A stretch of 46,106 nt of DNA from Bacteroidota bacterium (GTDB lineage: Bacteria > Bacteroidota > Bacteroidia > Flavobacteriales > Flavobacteriaceae), in contig JAJRRO010000091.1 in the NCBI GenBank assembly GCA_024279425.1, forward strand, positions 1-46,106, in the 5' to 3' direction. A program made the translations under genes and the position numbers. A model generated the notes under the pieces. That model was not told where the DNA came from and ran no database searches. It saw nothing but the letters and a program-made list of their open reading frames with translations. Shown here piece by piece: positions 1 through 8,383 of this stretch (within the stretch, counting starts at the first letter, position 1; each line of letters opens with the position of its first letter).

Positions 1-72
1 AGGTTCTTCTTGTTTTTCGCTTTAGCTCACTGATCAGTGAGCTGGCATTCTTCTTTTTAGGCATTTGTTTTG

Positions 73-117
73 CTTTTAAAGGGTTAAATCTATCTCTTAG
101 ATTTAACCCTTTAAAAG
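73..117. repeat. perfect 20-bp stem-loop
   Basis: Two perfect 20-bp complementary arms (73-92 and 98-117) enclose a 5-base loop. The right arm runs straight into the copy of a repeat that recurs inverted at 26486-26509. It could be a bidirectional terminator or part of a mobile-element end; there is no clear T tract after it on the plus strand. Confidence 0.7.
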
Positions 118-140
118 TTCACTTTTTGCTGACACTATAC
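117..140 (-). repeat. 24-bp repeat, left copy of an inverted pair
   Basis: This 24-mer is the exact reverse complement of 26486-26509. Beyond it, both copies share a further ten bases (ATTTAACCCT at 101-110, its complement at 26515-26524) with a small indel between. A match of this length is not expected by chance in 46 kb. It may be the end of an insertion sequence or a small non-autonomous element, since a possible transposase tail follows it. Confidence 0.8.
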
Positions 141-177
141 AGTTCGTAAAATAGAACAGGGGAAAACAAATTTAAAC

Positions 178-273
178 ATGGGCAAGGTTAATATCGCTCT
201 TCTCATGTTCGGACATACACTAAAACCAATGAAGCTTTCCCGAGAAGACAGATTGGAACTAATCAAGGATTAA
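178..273 (+). pseudogene. possible transposase C-terminal remnant
   Basis: A 31-codon open frame starts with ATG and contains NIALLMFGHTLKP. This resembles the C-terminal helix of some IS4/IS1182-type transposases, where a motif like NIA-L-LGYNL is common. It is far too short to be a transposase and sits next to the 24-bp repeat, so I read it as a scar. The family assignment is from memory and weak. Confidence 0.25.
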
Positions 274-358
274 ATATTGAATTTTTTAAATGAGATTTCT
301 GCGATGTAGAAAATTTTTGCATGAATTAATCAAGAATCTATACGTATCACATTTATAA

Positions 359-426
359 TGTATAGAAAAGTCATTTTTCTATACATAAAGAACTATCTTT
401 GTATAGAAAATTTAAAAATCTATACA
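359..426 (+). promoter_or_regulatory. fic promoter with repeated operator
   Basis: A Bacteroidota -7 box TATCTTTG lies at 394-401. Two inverted repeats surround it: TGTATAGAAA/TTTCTATACA at 359-368 and 376-385, and TGTATAGA/TCTATACA at 400-407 and 419-426. A further half-site, ATCTATAC, lies near 337-344. The half-sites cover the -33 region and the likely transcription start, which is how an autorepressor would bind. The Fic protein itself has a C-terminal winged-helix-like region and is the obvious candidate. Confidence 0.7.
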
Positions 427-428
427 TA

Positions 429-1508
429 ATGCCTCAAAAGAACAGTTATAACTTATCTGAGTTACCATTGCCCTTTGACATGGAAAGCAAGGCCGTACTG
501 AAAAGCCTACCAGCCGCCCATGCAGCTTTGGCAGAGCTAAAAGGACTTGCTTCTACCATTCCTAATCAAACTATTTTAATAAATACATTGGGACTGCAAG
601 AAGCAAAGGATAGTTCTGCCATAGAAAATATTATAACCACGCATGATGACCTTTATAAATCCGAATTAAATTTAGATGCTTTCAAGTCCCTTGATGCCAA
701 GGAAGTACAAAGCTATATTGAGGCTCTAAAACATGGTTTCGCTTTGATTTCCGCAAAAGGTGTATTGAACAATAGGGTCATTTTGGAAATACAGGAAGTA
801 CTGGAAAAAAATAATGCGGGATTTCGGAAATTACCAGGTACTGCCCTCAAAAATAGTACAACTGGCGAAACCGTGTATACACCTCCACAAAGTTTAGCTG
901 ATATTCAAAGGCTCATGAAGAACCTTGAGCAATTTATCAACGATGATACTTTGAACGACTATGACCCTATCATTAAATTGGCTATTATACATTTTCAGTT
1001 TGAGAGCATTCATCCCTTTTATGATGGTAATGGGCGAACTGGAAGAATCATGAATATACTGTATCTTATTCTCAACGAATTACAAACCCTACCTATCTTA
1101 TATCTAAGTAGCTATATTATTGAACACAAACCAGATTACTATAGATTACTTCAAGAAGTAAGGGACAATAACAATTGGGAGGAATGGTTACTTTTTATGA
1201 TAATAGGAGTAGAACAAACATCCATAGATACCATTAAATTGATTGTAGAAATCAAAAGCCTAATGACCGATTATAAGAACAGGTTGCGAACAAATTATAA
1301 ATTTTATAGTCAAGATTTACTAAATAACCTTTTTAAACACCCCTACACGAAAATAGAATTTGTTATTAATGATCTTGGGGTTACGCGATTAACGGCAGCA
1401 AACTATCTCAATACATTGGCAACAGATGGATTACTAGAAAAGAAACGAATAGGAACAGCGAACTACTACATTAACGGGCCATTGTTTAATTTGTTGACAA
1501 GGCGATAA
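429..1508 (+). CDS. fic: Fic family protein (class II, N-terminal inhibitory motif)
   Basis: Fic proteins transfer AMP or a related nucleotide part to target proteins. The catalytic loop HPFYDGNGRTGR begins at His195 and matches HxFx(D/E)GNGRxxR. The N-terminal motif SSAIEN (residues 62-67) fits the inhibitory helix [S/T]xxxE[G/N] of class II Fic enzymes, whose glutamate blocks ATP binding. The C-terminal 75 residues look like a winged helix, as in many 360-residue Fic proteins. An earlier ATG at 399 lies inside the operator and overlaps the -7 box, so 429 is the better start. The gene stands alone. No toxin or antitoxin partner was seen, and regulation is probably autogenous through the palindromes at 359-426. 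Confidence 0.9.
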   Translation: MPQKNSYNLSELPLPFDMESKAVLKSLPAAHAALAELKGLASTIPNQTILINTLGLQEAKDSSAIENIITTHDDLYKSELNLDAFKSLDAKEVQSYIEALKHGFALISAKGVLNNRVILEIQEVLEKNNAGFRKLPGTALKNSTTGETVYTPPQSLADIQRLMKNLEQFINDDTLNDYDPIIKLAIIHFQFESIHPFYDGNGRTGRIMNILYLILNELQTLPILYLSSYIIEHKPDYYRLLQEVRDNNNWEEWLLFMIIGVEQTSIDTIKLIVEIKSLMTDYKNRLRTNYKFYSQDLLNNLFKHPYTKIEFVINDLGVTRLTAANYLNTLATDGLLEKKRIGTANYYINGPLFNLLTRR

Positions 1509-1932
1509 CTAGTTAAGGAAGTGATTCTTATGTCACCTTTTTGAAGTTTTCCTTATATATAATGTTTGGTATCATTTATACTTAAATAGGCCTTGGGCCG
1601 CTTCTCCTTATCCAAAAGTCACCTATTCGGTGAGCGTAAATTTCATAGCCTTTGAAAAGCTATATCTACTAGGCTTTTAAGCTATAGGTTCTGGTTCCTT
1701 CGCTGAGTGAGCCTATGGTGTACAAAGTCTATGCGGTACTTAATCCAACCAAAGGTAACCTTGACTCCAATTCTCCTTTTGCATCATCAAATTTAGGCGG
1801 ACTTTTCTTCTTAGTGAATCTATGGGTACTATCACCCCTTTGAATTATCTAATGAATTAGAACAATCATTTGCATTGTTCTATCAATAAAATTTTCAAAA
1901 ATTTCATTGATAGAACATAAACCAAAAAAAAA
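1509..1932. other. intergenic region after fic, no gene recognised
   Basis: About 420 bases without a convincing gene. A minus-strand frame without a start codon (about 1735-1850) contains SPPKFDDAKGELESRLPLVG and may be the tail of a lost gene. A 12-bp inverted repeat, TGTTCTATCAAT/ATTGATAGAACA, spans about 1877-1917. Confidence 0.4.
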
Positions 1933-1953
1933 CCTTATGAAAAATCCGTAAGG
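1924..1953 (-). terminator. rho-independent terminator for the 1986-2171 gene
   Basis: Read on the minus strand, CCTTACGG...CATAAGG forms a hairpin (1933-1953) followed by a run of nine T (1924-1932). It lies about 30 bases after the stop codon of the DUF1508 gene. Confidence 0.75.
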
Positions 1954-1985
1954 CTCAAAAAATAGGCTAGATGTTTAGTATAGTC

Positions 1986-2171
1986 CTATGTTTGGTCCTC
2001 TATATCTGCTATCAATGCATTAATTTTTGCCGCCTCAATACCGTTCCTACAGGCTTGCTTGGTAGTGTACATTTCACTAGTAGCTATTATCTTGGTATTA
2101 ACCGCATGAAGATTAAAAAAATAGTGTTCATCATTACTACTTTTATTGATAACAAATTTAGGGTATGCCAT
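1986..2171 (-). CDS. DUF1508 (YegP-like) small protein
   Basis: A 61-residue protein with one YegP/DUF1508 unit. The family signature 'ATSExYTxKxxCxNGIExxKxNA' is recognisable here as IIATSEMYTTKQACRNGIEA followed by AKINA. Many family members carry two units; this one has a single copy and stops soon after it. The biochemical role of DUF1508 is not established. It has its own -7 box (TACATTTG on the minus strand, 2198-2205) and a terminator, so it is probably monocistronic. It lies 100 bases downstream of the response regulator on the same strand, so some read-through is possible. Confidence 0.85.
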   Translation of the reverse strand: MAYPKFVINKSSNDEHYFFNLHAVNTKIIATSEMYTTKQACRNGIEAAKINALIADIEDQT

Positions 2172-2197
2172 GATTTTGGATTTTTATTTGATGTTTT

Positions 2198-2205
2198 CAA
2201 ATGTA
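2198..2205 (-). promoter_or_regulatory. -7 box of the DUF1508 gene
   Basis: TACATTTG on the minus strand is an exact TAnnTTTG match, 26 bases upstream of the ATG. No clear -33 TTG was found at 19-21 bases, so the assignment rests on the -7 box and position. Confidence 0.55.
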
Positions 2206-2271
2206 AACCAATTACAAAGGTGCGCTTTACGGAAAACCATAATGAGTGTAAACAAAAGACCTTATAGAAAA

Positions 2272-2937
2272 TTAAATGAGTCCAACATCTTTCATCATGG
2301 CCACCAATTGAATGGCATTATTGGCATTGAATTGTATGCGTAATTTGTTCAGCCGTTTTTCGATAGAGCTTAAACTGGATGGAGAAATATTATTGGTCTT
2401 AAATAGCTCACTAATCTCATCTTGTGACAAGCCTTTAGACAAGTGTTTAAGCAATTCTATTTCATAATCGTCAACTTCTAAAGTGCTATTTGAGCGTAAA
2501 GCGTTCTGCACTTCTTGGGAAACATACCGCTTATTATTATAAACCATAAATATGGCATCCGACAAATCCCTCAACCCCCTCCTACCTTTACAAACATAGG
2601 CGTTCACACAGGATTCGTTAATCAAGGACCTTACTTTCTGTAATCTATTGTCAATGGAATACACTATAATTTTCAATTCGGGATATGATTGCTTTAATTC
2701 TTGCACCAAGGATTCGCCAGAAGAAAGTTTTTGAGTTCTATGGTCAGCAACAAATGACAAATCCGTAATCAACAATTCAAAGGGAGAACCGTCATACGCG
2801 GCCCTTTTTATTCTAAGTAGAGCGTCATCGCAATATTGTACTTGATCGATCTCAGTTATACCCAATTCCCGAAGTGTTGCATAAACCCCTTTGTTTATGT
2901 CTTCCATATCTTCGGCAACAAGAACTTTAGCAAACAT
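2272..2937 (-). CDS. response regulator, REC plus LuxR-type HTH
   Basis: An N-terminal receiver domain (about residues 1-130) has the acidic pair Glu9/Asp10, the likely phospho-acceptor Asp59 in LLITDLS, Ser94 and Lys117. The last 65 residues form a helix-turn-helix of the LuxR/GerE type (GLSQDEISELF). It is a DNA-binding transcription factor that should be phosphorylated by the TPR histidine kinase. The kinase gene ends only 3 bases upstream, so the two are co-transcribed. The target genes are not visible; the small lipoprotein upstream of the kinase is a candidate. Confidence 0.88.
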   Translation of the reverse strand: MFAKVLVAEDMEDINKGVYATLRELGITEIDQVQYCDDALLRIKRAAYDGSPFELLITDLSFVADHRTQKLSSGESLVQELKQSYPELKIIVYSIDNRLQKVRSLINESCVNAYVCKGRRGLRDLSDAIFMVYNNKRYVSQEVQNALRSNSTLEVDDYEIELLKHLSKGLSQDEISELFKTNNISPSSLSSIEKRLNKLRIQFNANNAIQLVAMMKDVGLI

Positions 2938-2940
2938 ATC

Positions 2941-4605
2941 TTAAATGGTTATTTTGACCTTAAAGCCTTTATTTAATTTAGACTCAAAAGTAATGGTACC
3001 ATTTAAGGATACGATACGGTTTTCCACATTTAGTAACCCACTGTTTTTAATCACCTTACAGCCCACGCCATTGTCACTATAATTAATCACAATTTTCTTT
3101 TTGACTCTTTCAAAAGTCAAAGCCACTAGAAATGCCTTGCTGTGTTTCTTCATATTCGTCATCAACTCCTGCAATACCCTATAGACCGAAATCTTCTTTA
3201 ATTCTGAAATGGAGTTCCAATCTATTTTGGTTAGGTTTCTAGTAATCACATTTACGCTATCCCCTTTATAGCTTACCAGTAAATCATTTAAAAGTCCCTC
3301 AAAATCTTCTTTTACATTGAGTGCGCTATTTTCCTTGGAAATGTCCCGGGTCTTCACATAAATATCTTCAAGATCATCCATTACCTCTTCGTTTACCATA
3401 GGCAAACTTTGTAATTTGGTCATTATATGGTATATATCATTGGCGACTTCGTCATGCACCTTTTTTGAAATCCTGGTTTCTGTTTTGTGTATCTGTTCAA
3501 TTTTTCCTCTTTTGTAACGATCTTGAAAAACAATAAATGACGCTATCAAAACTATCAATATGATAGCAGCAACACTTTGATAACGTAGTTTTAAGCGTTT
3601 TTCCCTTTCTTGCTGTAACCTACTTGCCTCCGTTTTTTTTCGCTCTTCCTCCAAATTGTATTTCATAAAGGCATTTTTATTTTCAGCCATTTGCCTGGCT
3701 TTTGAAATACTGTCGGTTAACCTATTGTATTCTAGGACTTTTGGGTCAGAATCCAGTTCTAAAAACAAAGACAGGGCATCTTGGGTATAAATACCACTAT
3801 TTATCTTTTTAACTACATTATATCCTTTATTTGCATAGAATAGGGCTTTCGCTTTATTGTTTCTATCTAAAAAGTAATGTGCCAAATTCTTATAGCTCGT
3901 GTACATTCCTATTAAATCATTCTTTGTAACTCTAATCTCTAATGCTTCATTAATATGATTGAACGCTATAGGGTCATTTAGTTTTGATTGAACATATCCT
4001 AAATTATCCAATACCCGAGCATATAGTAGACTGTCTTCTTCGTTTATGAGCATATTATAAATAAGGGTAAATTGATTTTTAGCCAATTCATATTCTCCCA
4101 AATCCTTATAAACGTTAGCCTTATTGTTAAGAATGGTAATGCTATCCTTTCTTTTTTTAGCAATTTTCAAAGCCATATTGTATGTTTCGATGGCTTTATC
4201 ATTATTATCGAATCCCCTATATACTTTCCCCAGATGATTGTAAAGGCCAATCCTAGGGCCTATCAAAGTGTCTCTATACTTCAGTTTACCTATCAAACGG
4301 AGAGCTTCTACAATTGCATTTTCACTTTCATATCTATACCCTATTTTAAATTGCGCTATGGCAATCATCCGTAAATCATTGATTGCACTCAAAGTATCTT
4401 GATTTGTTATATCCCGTTCTTTTTGGAGGAGGTAGTAATTGATTCCATTATGCAAGTCGAAACTTTTTTCTGGGTTCAGAATTACATTATAATAATACTG
4501 TAAACTATCTGTAGTTTGTTGTGCATGGCAAAGAGTAGGACTTATCAGTAAGAGAGAAGTCATCAGTATATAAAAAAAGAGGAATGGACGTCTTATCGTA
4601 TCCAT
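2941..4605 (-). CDS. TPR-containing sensor histidine kinase
   Basis: A signal peptide (residues 1-28, cut after CHA) is followed by a sensor region of tetratricopeptide-like repeats (about 70-290), a coiled coil, one membrane helix (343-361) and a kinase core. His384 in KKVHDEVANDIYH is the likely phosphorylated residue of a HisKA_3-like dimerisation domain. The ATPase has a degenerate N-box around Asn484 and the boxes DNGVG (511-515) and GLLNVENR (523-530). The sensor is therefore periplasmic and the kinase cytoplasmic, a common Bacteroidota design. It partners the adjacent response regulator. The short lipoprotein gene 45 bases upstream is a possible periplasmic ligand or modulator. Confidence 0.87.
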   Translation of the reverse strand: MDTIRRPFLFFYILMTSLLLISPTLCHAQQTTDSLQYYYNVILNPEKSFDLHNGINYYLLQKERDITNQDTLSAINDLRMIAIAQFKIGYRYESENAIVEALRLIGKLKYRDTLIGPRIGLYNHLGKVYRGFDNNDKAIETYNMALKIAKKRKDSITILNNKANVYKDLGEYELAKNQFTLIYNMLINEEDSLLYARVLDNLGYVQSKLNDPIAFNHINEALEIRVTKNDLIGMYTSYKNLAHYFLDRNNKAKALFYANKGYNVVKKINSGIYTQDALSLFLELDSDPKVLEYNRLTDSISKARQMAENKNAFMKYNLEEERKKTEASRLQQEREKRLKLRYQSVAAIILIVLIASFIVFQDRYKRGKIEQIHKTETRISKKVHDEVANDIYHIMTKLQSLPMVNEEVMDDLEDIYVKTRDISKENSALNVKEDFEGLLNDLLVSYKGDSVNVITRNLTKIDWNSISELKKISVYRVLQELMTNMKKHSKAFLVALTFERVKKKIVINYSDNGVGCKVIKNSGLLNVENRIVSLNGTITFESKLNKGFKVKITI

Positions 4606-4650
4606 TCCTCTAAAGTAATAACTAAATGATGATTACTGTTGTTTAATTAT

Positions 4651-4839
4651 TTAAGGTTTTGGTGGTGGGGGTGGTAAGTCCCCATCATCTCCACCGCAAC
4701 AAGCTTGTAGCTCTGCTTCCTCTTCGGATACGGCCTCAGGTGTACAGGAAAAAAGCCCTGCATTGAGGAAAACCGTAATTAGTATTATATATATTTTTTT
4801 CACTTTGTATACGTTTATTTTGGACATGCCAATGGCCAT
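4651..4839 (-). CDS. small lipoprotein with acidic and polyproline tail
   Basis: A 62-residue protein has a hydrophobic signal segment and a lipobox (LFSC, Cys32). Its mature part is only 31 residues: an acidic stretch, CCGGDDGD, then five prolines and KP. It should be a lipid-anchored peptide exposed to the periplasm or surface. An alternative start is Met5 at 4827, which gives a more usual signal peptide. It is the first gene of the probable operon with the TPR kinase and its regulator. No family is recognised. The association suggests a signal or accessory peptide for the kinase, but this is inference from position only. Confidence 0.6.
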   Translation of the reverse strand: MAIGMSKINVYKVKKIYIILITVFLNAGLFSCTPEAVSEEEAELQACCGGDDGDLPPPPPKP

Positions 4840-5172
4840 CCGAATTAGTACTCAGTTTGTTTTGCGATGAAGCATCGCCATAAGAAATCGAGAGACGTCT
4901 CTCTGGGTTTGAGAAGTATGGAGCTACTTAGTGTGGTGATATAATTACTTCTCGAATGGTTACACCACTCCACTTTGTAACTCGCATTTAGAATTAAAAT
5001 TCGCAAGCCTTAATGCGCCTAAGGCGGTAATCAATTCTAGAGCAAATAAAGAGCGGAAAATCAGGGGAACAAGGAAATATTGAGGAAGAGATGCGGAAGT
5101 TATACGGAAAATTATTTCCATGAAATTTCCTAAAAATTTTGGCATTTTTGACCTTCCAAAAACCATAGTGCT
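4840..5172. other. divergent intergenic region
   Basis: A 333-base gap between the minus-strand kinase operon and a plus-strand gene. It contains a perfect 14-bp palindrome GAGAGACGTCTCTC (about 4890-4903), a possible regulator site. No clear TAnnTTTG box was found for either direction. Confidence 0.4.
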
Positions 5173-5880
5173 ATGCACAAAAAATTAATTTTCAAAGCCT
5201 TCGAAAAGGCAAAAGCTTCCAGAAAAAAGTTGGGAGAAAAAAAACCCTCTGTAATCAATCAGGCCGAGGATATTTCCAATTACATCTTTGAAGCGATGAA
5301 TTTTAGGCTTGGGGAAAGAAGCTTTAGAGATTATTATTGCTATGCGAAAAAAATAGAAAGTCCGGCCGATGATATTAACATCAAACAGCTTAAGGTAATT
5401 ACAGGACTGTGCCAATATCTTGGATTTGACGACTATTACACCTTCAAATCAAGCAGTACCCAAAAAAAAGGCAGTACCCTCAAAAAGTTTTTAAATTTAA
5501 TGGGAGTGAACAAACCTATGAACAGGTCAACACTAATTGGTGTCATAGGAATTCCTATAATTGCATCAATCAAACAAAGACGATGGATGTTATGGAAAAA
5601 AAATCGGTATATAGAAATAGCATTTAATGCAGAAGAATTTAGACAAGGAAGGTTAAAAATATATACGAAAGAACGAATTAAGCTTTTCAAAAAAATCATC
5701 CCAGATGACCATACTCAATTCTTCAAAAAAGACGGAACCGAAAATCTATGGTATGGAAAAAACACGGTTGGAGAATTGGAGTATTTCACAGATTTGGCCC
5801 GTCACCCAGAAACGGAAAAAACCCTGAAGCCCATAACAAAATATATAGTCAAAAAATACATTTATGAAAGTCACCAATAA
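5173..5880 (+). CDS. hypothetical protein, HTH-like N-terminus and one membrane helix
   Basis: A 235-residue basic protein of no recognised named family. Residues 1-95 resemble an N-terminal region found in many flavobacterial proteins that look like a helical DNA-binding domain ('S-RT-RDYY...L--YLGF-DY--F'): here RSFRDYYCYAKKI and CQYLGFDDYYTFK. A short hydrophobic segment follows (STLIGVIGIPIIASI, about 118-132), then a lysine-rich C-terminal half. It may be a membrane-tethered regulator. It is transcribed alone, with no clear promoter box, and followed by more than 800 bases without genes. Confidence 0.65.
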   Translation: MHKKLIFKAFEKAKASRKKLGEKKPSVINQAEDISNYIFEAMNFRLGERSFRDYYCYAKKIESPADDINIKQLKVITGLCQYLGFDDYYTFKSSSTQKKGSTLKKFLNLMGVNKPMNRSTLIGVIGIPIIASIKQRRWMLWKKNRYIEIAFNAEEFRQGRLKIYTKERIKLFKKIIPDDHTQFFKKDGTENLWYGKNTVGELEYFTDLARHPETEKTLKPITKYIVKKYIYESHQ

Positions 5881-6434
5881 TATAGGATTAACCGAAAGAC
5901 GATATATTACATATAAGTTGTTGATAATAAGTGATTTAATCCATAAACTAAGGGCATTGTAAGTCCAAGATACGCTAAACAGGTAACGGTGTATTCGGTG
6001 GTTTTATAAAAATCCGCTATACCTTAAAATGGATGAACATTTCTTTAGTGTCCGATGGCCTGAGAGAAAAGTACAAATCCTTACTCAATGAAGGTTATGC
6101 AAGGGTTTAAGACGAGTAGATTCATATGACAGGAAAAATAAAACCATGAGTGACCTATGCGGTGGTCACCAAAAAACAAAGTAGCTGAAAGACCCCTTAT
6201 ACCAAGGCATTTATAGAGTTTAGACTCTTGTCTTATGTATTACTTCTCACAATAAATTTGTAGTAGGAAAATTGAACGATAAAATCACTCTACTTTAATT
6301 GGTTTAGCTTAAATGTATTTAGGCCACTAACGCACTGAGAGCAAAAGAATATGTATCGTTTTGCCATTTTGAAGGAGAAGTAGGCGACATGTGAATTTTA
6401 AAATGTTAGAGACTGTTTTGAATTTTATGATTGG

Positions 6435-6452
6435 TCCCGATAGTTATCGGGA
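6435..6452. repeat. REP-like palindrome TCCCGATAG/CTATCGGGA type
   Basis: TCCCGATAGTTATCGGGA is a near-perfect 18-bp palindrome. I recall the form CCCGATAGCTATCGGG as frequently repeated in flavobacterial genomes between genes. Its role is unknown. Confidence 0.6.
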
Positions 6453-6660
6453 TTATAGGCCATTTTTGATGCAACATGAGGTAAAATAGATAATAATAGC
6501 TGGGCTACTTGAGGATATTTTAACAAAATGGTGCGCAAAAAGAGTTATAGAAAAACAATTGAGAGAATTCAAAATAGTCTCTTATAATTAAAAGTATTAA
6601 ACCCATCTGGTCTATAGCATTTGGGTAATTCGATAGGTATAGTGTCCGCTTTAATAGGTT

Positions 6661-6691
6661 TTGCTAAAATCGATATAATTTCTTACTTTTA
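6661..6691 (+). promoter_or_regulatory. probable promoter of the nine-gene cluster
   Basis: A TTG -33 element (6661-6663), a 20-base spacer and TACTTTTA (6684-6691, one mismatch to TAnnTTTG) lie just upstream of the first gene. The spacing matches the Bacteroidota housekeeping promoter. Confidence 0.5.
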
Positions 6692-6719
6692 AAGAAGCCA
6701 ACTAATGCAATTGTCCATT

Positions 6720-8372
6720 ATGAAAAGTACTTTTTCTATCAGTCTATTCATATTGCCATTTCTTTTGCTTGCACAAACGCTAGAAAAACCAGATGATTTT
6801 GCCTTTTTAGACAATATTTCGATAATGGATAATGTCTATACCCTAAATTCAAAATCAAAAAAACGTTCTTTCCTATTGCAAGTATGTACGGCTTCCAAAT
6901 GTGCTGACACCTTAGAACTTGGAAAAAATACCTCCCCTGATATCGTATCGAGAGGCGTGATTAATTTTGTTAGGGATAATTTTGATTCTAGTATTATTTA
7001 TGACTCCGTAACAGATACACAAATTGAACACATCCAAAAACTGCTTGCTGTGGCCAAGCAAAAAGAGTTTGAAAATCTCGAAGCCACGAAAACGGACTTA
7101 GAACGTACGCTTGGAGAAATCGATCGTGGTAAAAACCAATACTCCGGAAAACTGATCATTCATAAAGAGGCGGATTATTGGGTCACCCATAGGCAAGCAC
7201 ATAAACTAAATAAAAAGGAGCTCTCAAAGGAAGATAAAAAAGGAAATGGAACTTTAAAAATAATCGATGCCAAAGTTAAATTTTTCAACAATAAAGCTAC
7301 CTCTATCTATATAAAGGCCGAACTTACTAAGCAAGGTGATGAACCTGAAACATTAATATTCCTGAACAATCGCTTTAGTTTAGCGGTACGTTATTTTAAT
7401 TATTATGGCAATAGGGTATCTGCCCAAAGTAATGACAAAAAATGGATAACCATCGATTATAATGATGTCTTCGATTACGAATCGGACCAATTTTACAATT
7501 ACTCAGTAGCCAATGATCAGGTGAGTCTATCTACGGTGAGTCCGGATAGTATGTCGGCAAAGATCGTACAACGGCGGTTCTTTGATTTTTTTACAGCCAT
7601 TGTATATTCCGATGTTTTGAGCTTCAACAGCGAAAACAGTAACTCCCTTTTAAATACGCAAGCAACCTTACTTGTTCCAATGAATTTAAAAAATACTGAA
7701 AAATGGACTGCTGCGCGACAATTTATTACATCGGCAAATATTGCCTTGAGTAATAGTTTTGAAAATGATTCCCGATTTATTGTATTTGCCGATGATGAGA
7801 ATGTAAATCACTTTGATCTATTTAAAAAGAATAATTTAAACGGTGTCATTGCTCTTGACCTTATTACTTATGAATCAAAGGGTTGGTTCCTAAATACATC
7901 ATTAGGCTTTAAGGCGTCCTTTTACCGTACTGGTTTTAAATATACCCAAACCGTAACTGACGAACAAGATACTGTGATCAATGGTCAATTATTGTCTTTA
8001 GCTCATGGTCCATATTTGAATTTCGAGATTCGTCCGCAATCCAATTTTGGGGCTGATGTTACTCTTAGTTTGGAGAATTTGAATTATAACGATACTAAAG
8101 TTGTGAATGGTCGCGATATTGGGGGTAATGCCTTGGTTGATAATGGATATAACGAATTTATTTTCAAACACAACCTGGTTAATGTATCAGCAAGCTTTTA
8201 TTGGCTGACCAATCCCTCAAAATCCACTGGCGGTATCTATGCGAAACTGGGCACAACGTACCACACACCAAGCAACTCCATTTTCCCTCAAATAATGGTA
8301 GGCTATGCGACGAATCTAACCTCTTTTGTAAATAAGTTTAAGCCAAAAAACAAAACAGAGGATACGAATTAA
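6720..8372 (+). CDS. exported protein with probable beta-barrel C-terminus (cluster gene 1)
   Basis: No family is recognised. The protein has a signal peptide (MKSTFSISLFILPFLLLAQ), so it leaves the cytoplasm. The middle is lysine-rich. The C-terminal 200 residues alternate polar and hydrophobic residues with many aromatics (LNTSLGFKASFYRTGFKY, YAKLGTTYHTPSNSIFPQIM), as in outer-membrane beta-barrels. An upstream in-frame ATG at 6705 adds five residues; 6720 gives the more typical signal peptide. It is followed after 11 bases by the HNH/ATPase gene, so it appears to be the first gene of the cluster. A surface or outer-membrane protein leading a nuclease operon is unusual. Confidence 0.72.
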   Translation: MKSTFSISLFILPFLLLAQTLEKPDDFAFLDNISIMDNVYTLNSKSKKRSFLLQVCTASKCADTLELGKNTSPDIVSRGVINFVRDNFDSSIIYDSVTDTQIEHIQKLLAVAKQKEFENLEATKTDLERTLGEIDRGKNQYSGKLIIHKEADYWVTHRQAHKLNKKELSKEDKKGNGTLKIIDAKVKFFNNKATSIYIKAELTKQGDEPETLIFLNNRFSLAVRYFNYYGNRVSAQSNDKKWITIDYNDVFDYESDQFYNYSVANDQVSLSTVSPDSMSAKIVQRRFFDFFTAIVYSDVLSFNSENSNSLLNTQATLLVPMNLKNTEKWTAARQFITSANIALSNSFENDSRFIVFADDENVNHFDLFKKNNLNGVIALDLITYESKGWFLNTSLGFKASFYRTGFKYTQTVTDEQDTVINGQLLSLAHGPYLNFEIRPQSNFGADVTLSLENLNYNDTKVVNGRDIGGNALVDNGYNEFIFKHNLVNVSASFYWLTNPSKSTGGIYAKLGTTYHTPSNSIFPQIMVGYATNLTSFVNKFKPKNKTEDTN

Positions 8373-8383
8373 ACCTTGATGTT

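Larger units (their letters stand above)
5881..6704. other. long intergenic region with decayed sequence
   Basis: More than 800 bases without a credible gene. A plus-strand frame without a start (about 5998-6110) contains GGFIKIRYTLKWMN and ends in a stop, and looks like a fragment of a lost gene of unknown type. A flavobacterial palindrome lies at 6435-6452 and the promoter of the nine-gene cluster at 6661-6691. The rest is AT-rich and featureless to me. Confidence 0.5.

Noticed and set aside
1971-2343. Plus-strand ORFs opposite the DUF1508 and response-regulator genes
   Set aside because: They are shadows of well-supported minus-strand genes and contain no recognisable motif.
5998-6110. 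Open frame with GGFIKIRYTLKWMN as a real gene
   Set aside because: It has no start codon in a suitable place, ends after about 39 residues and matches no family known to me. Kept only as a possible gene fragment.
6640-6665. GTATAGTGTCCGCTTTAAT near the cluster promoter resembles the 24-bp inverted repeat
   Set aside because: Only the first 10-13 bases agree and the rest differs, so chance similarity is possible. Not listed as a third copy.
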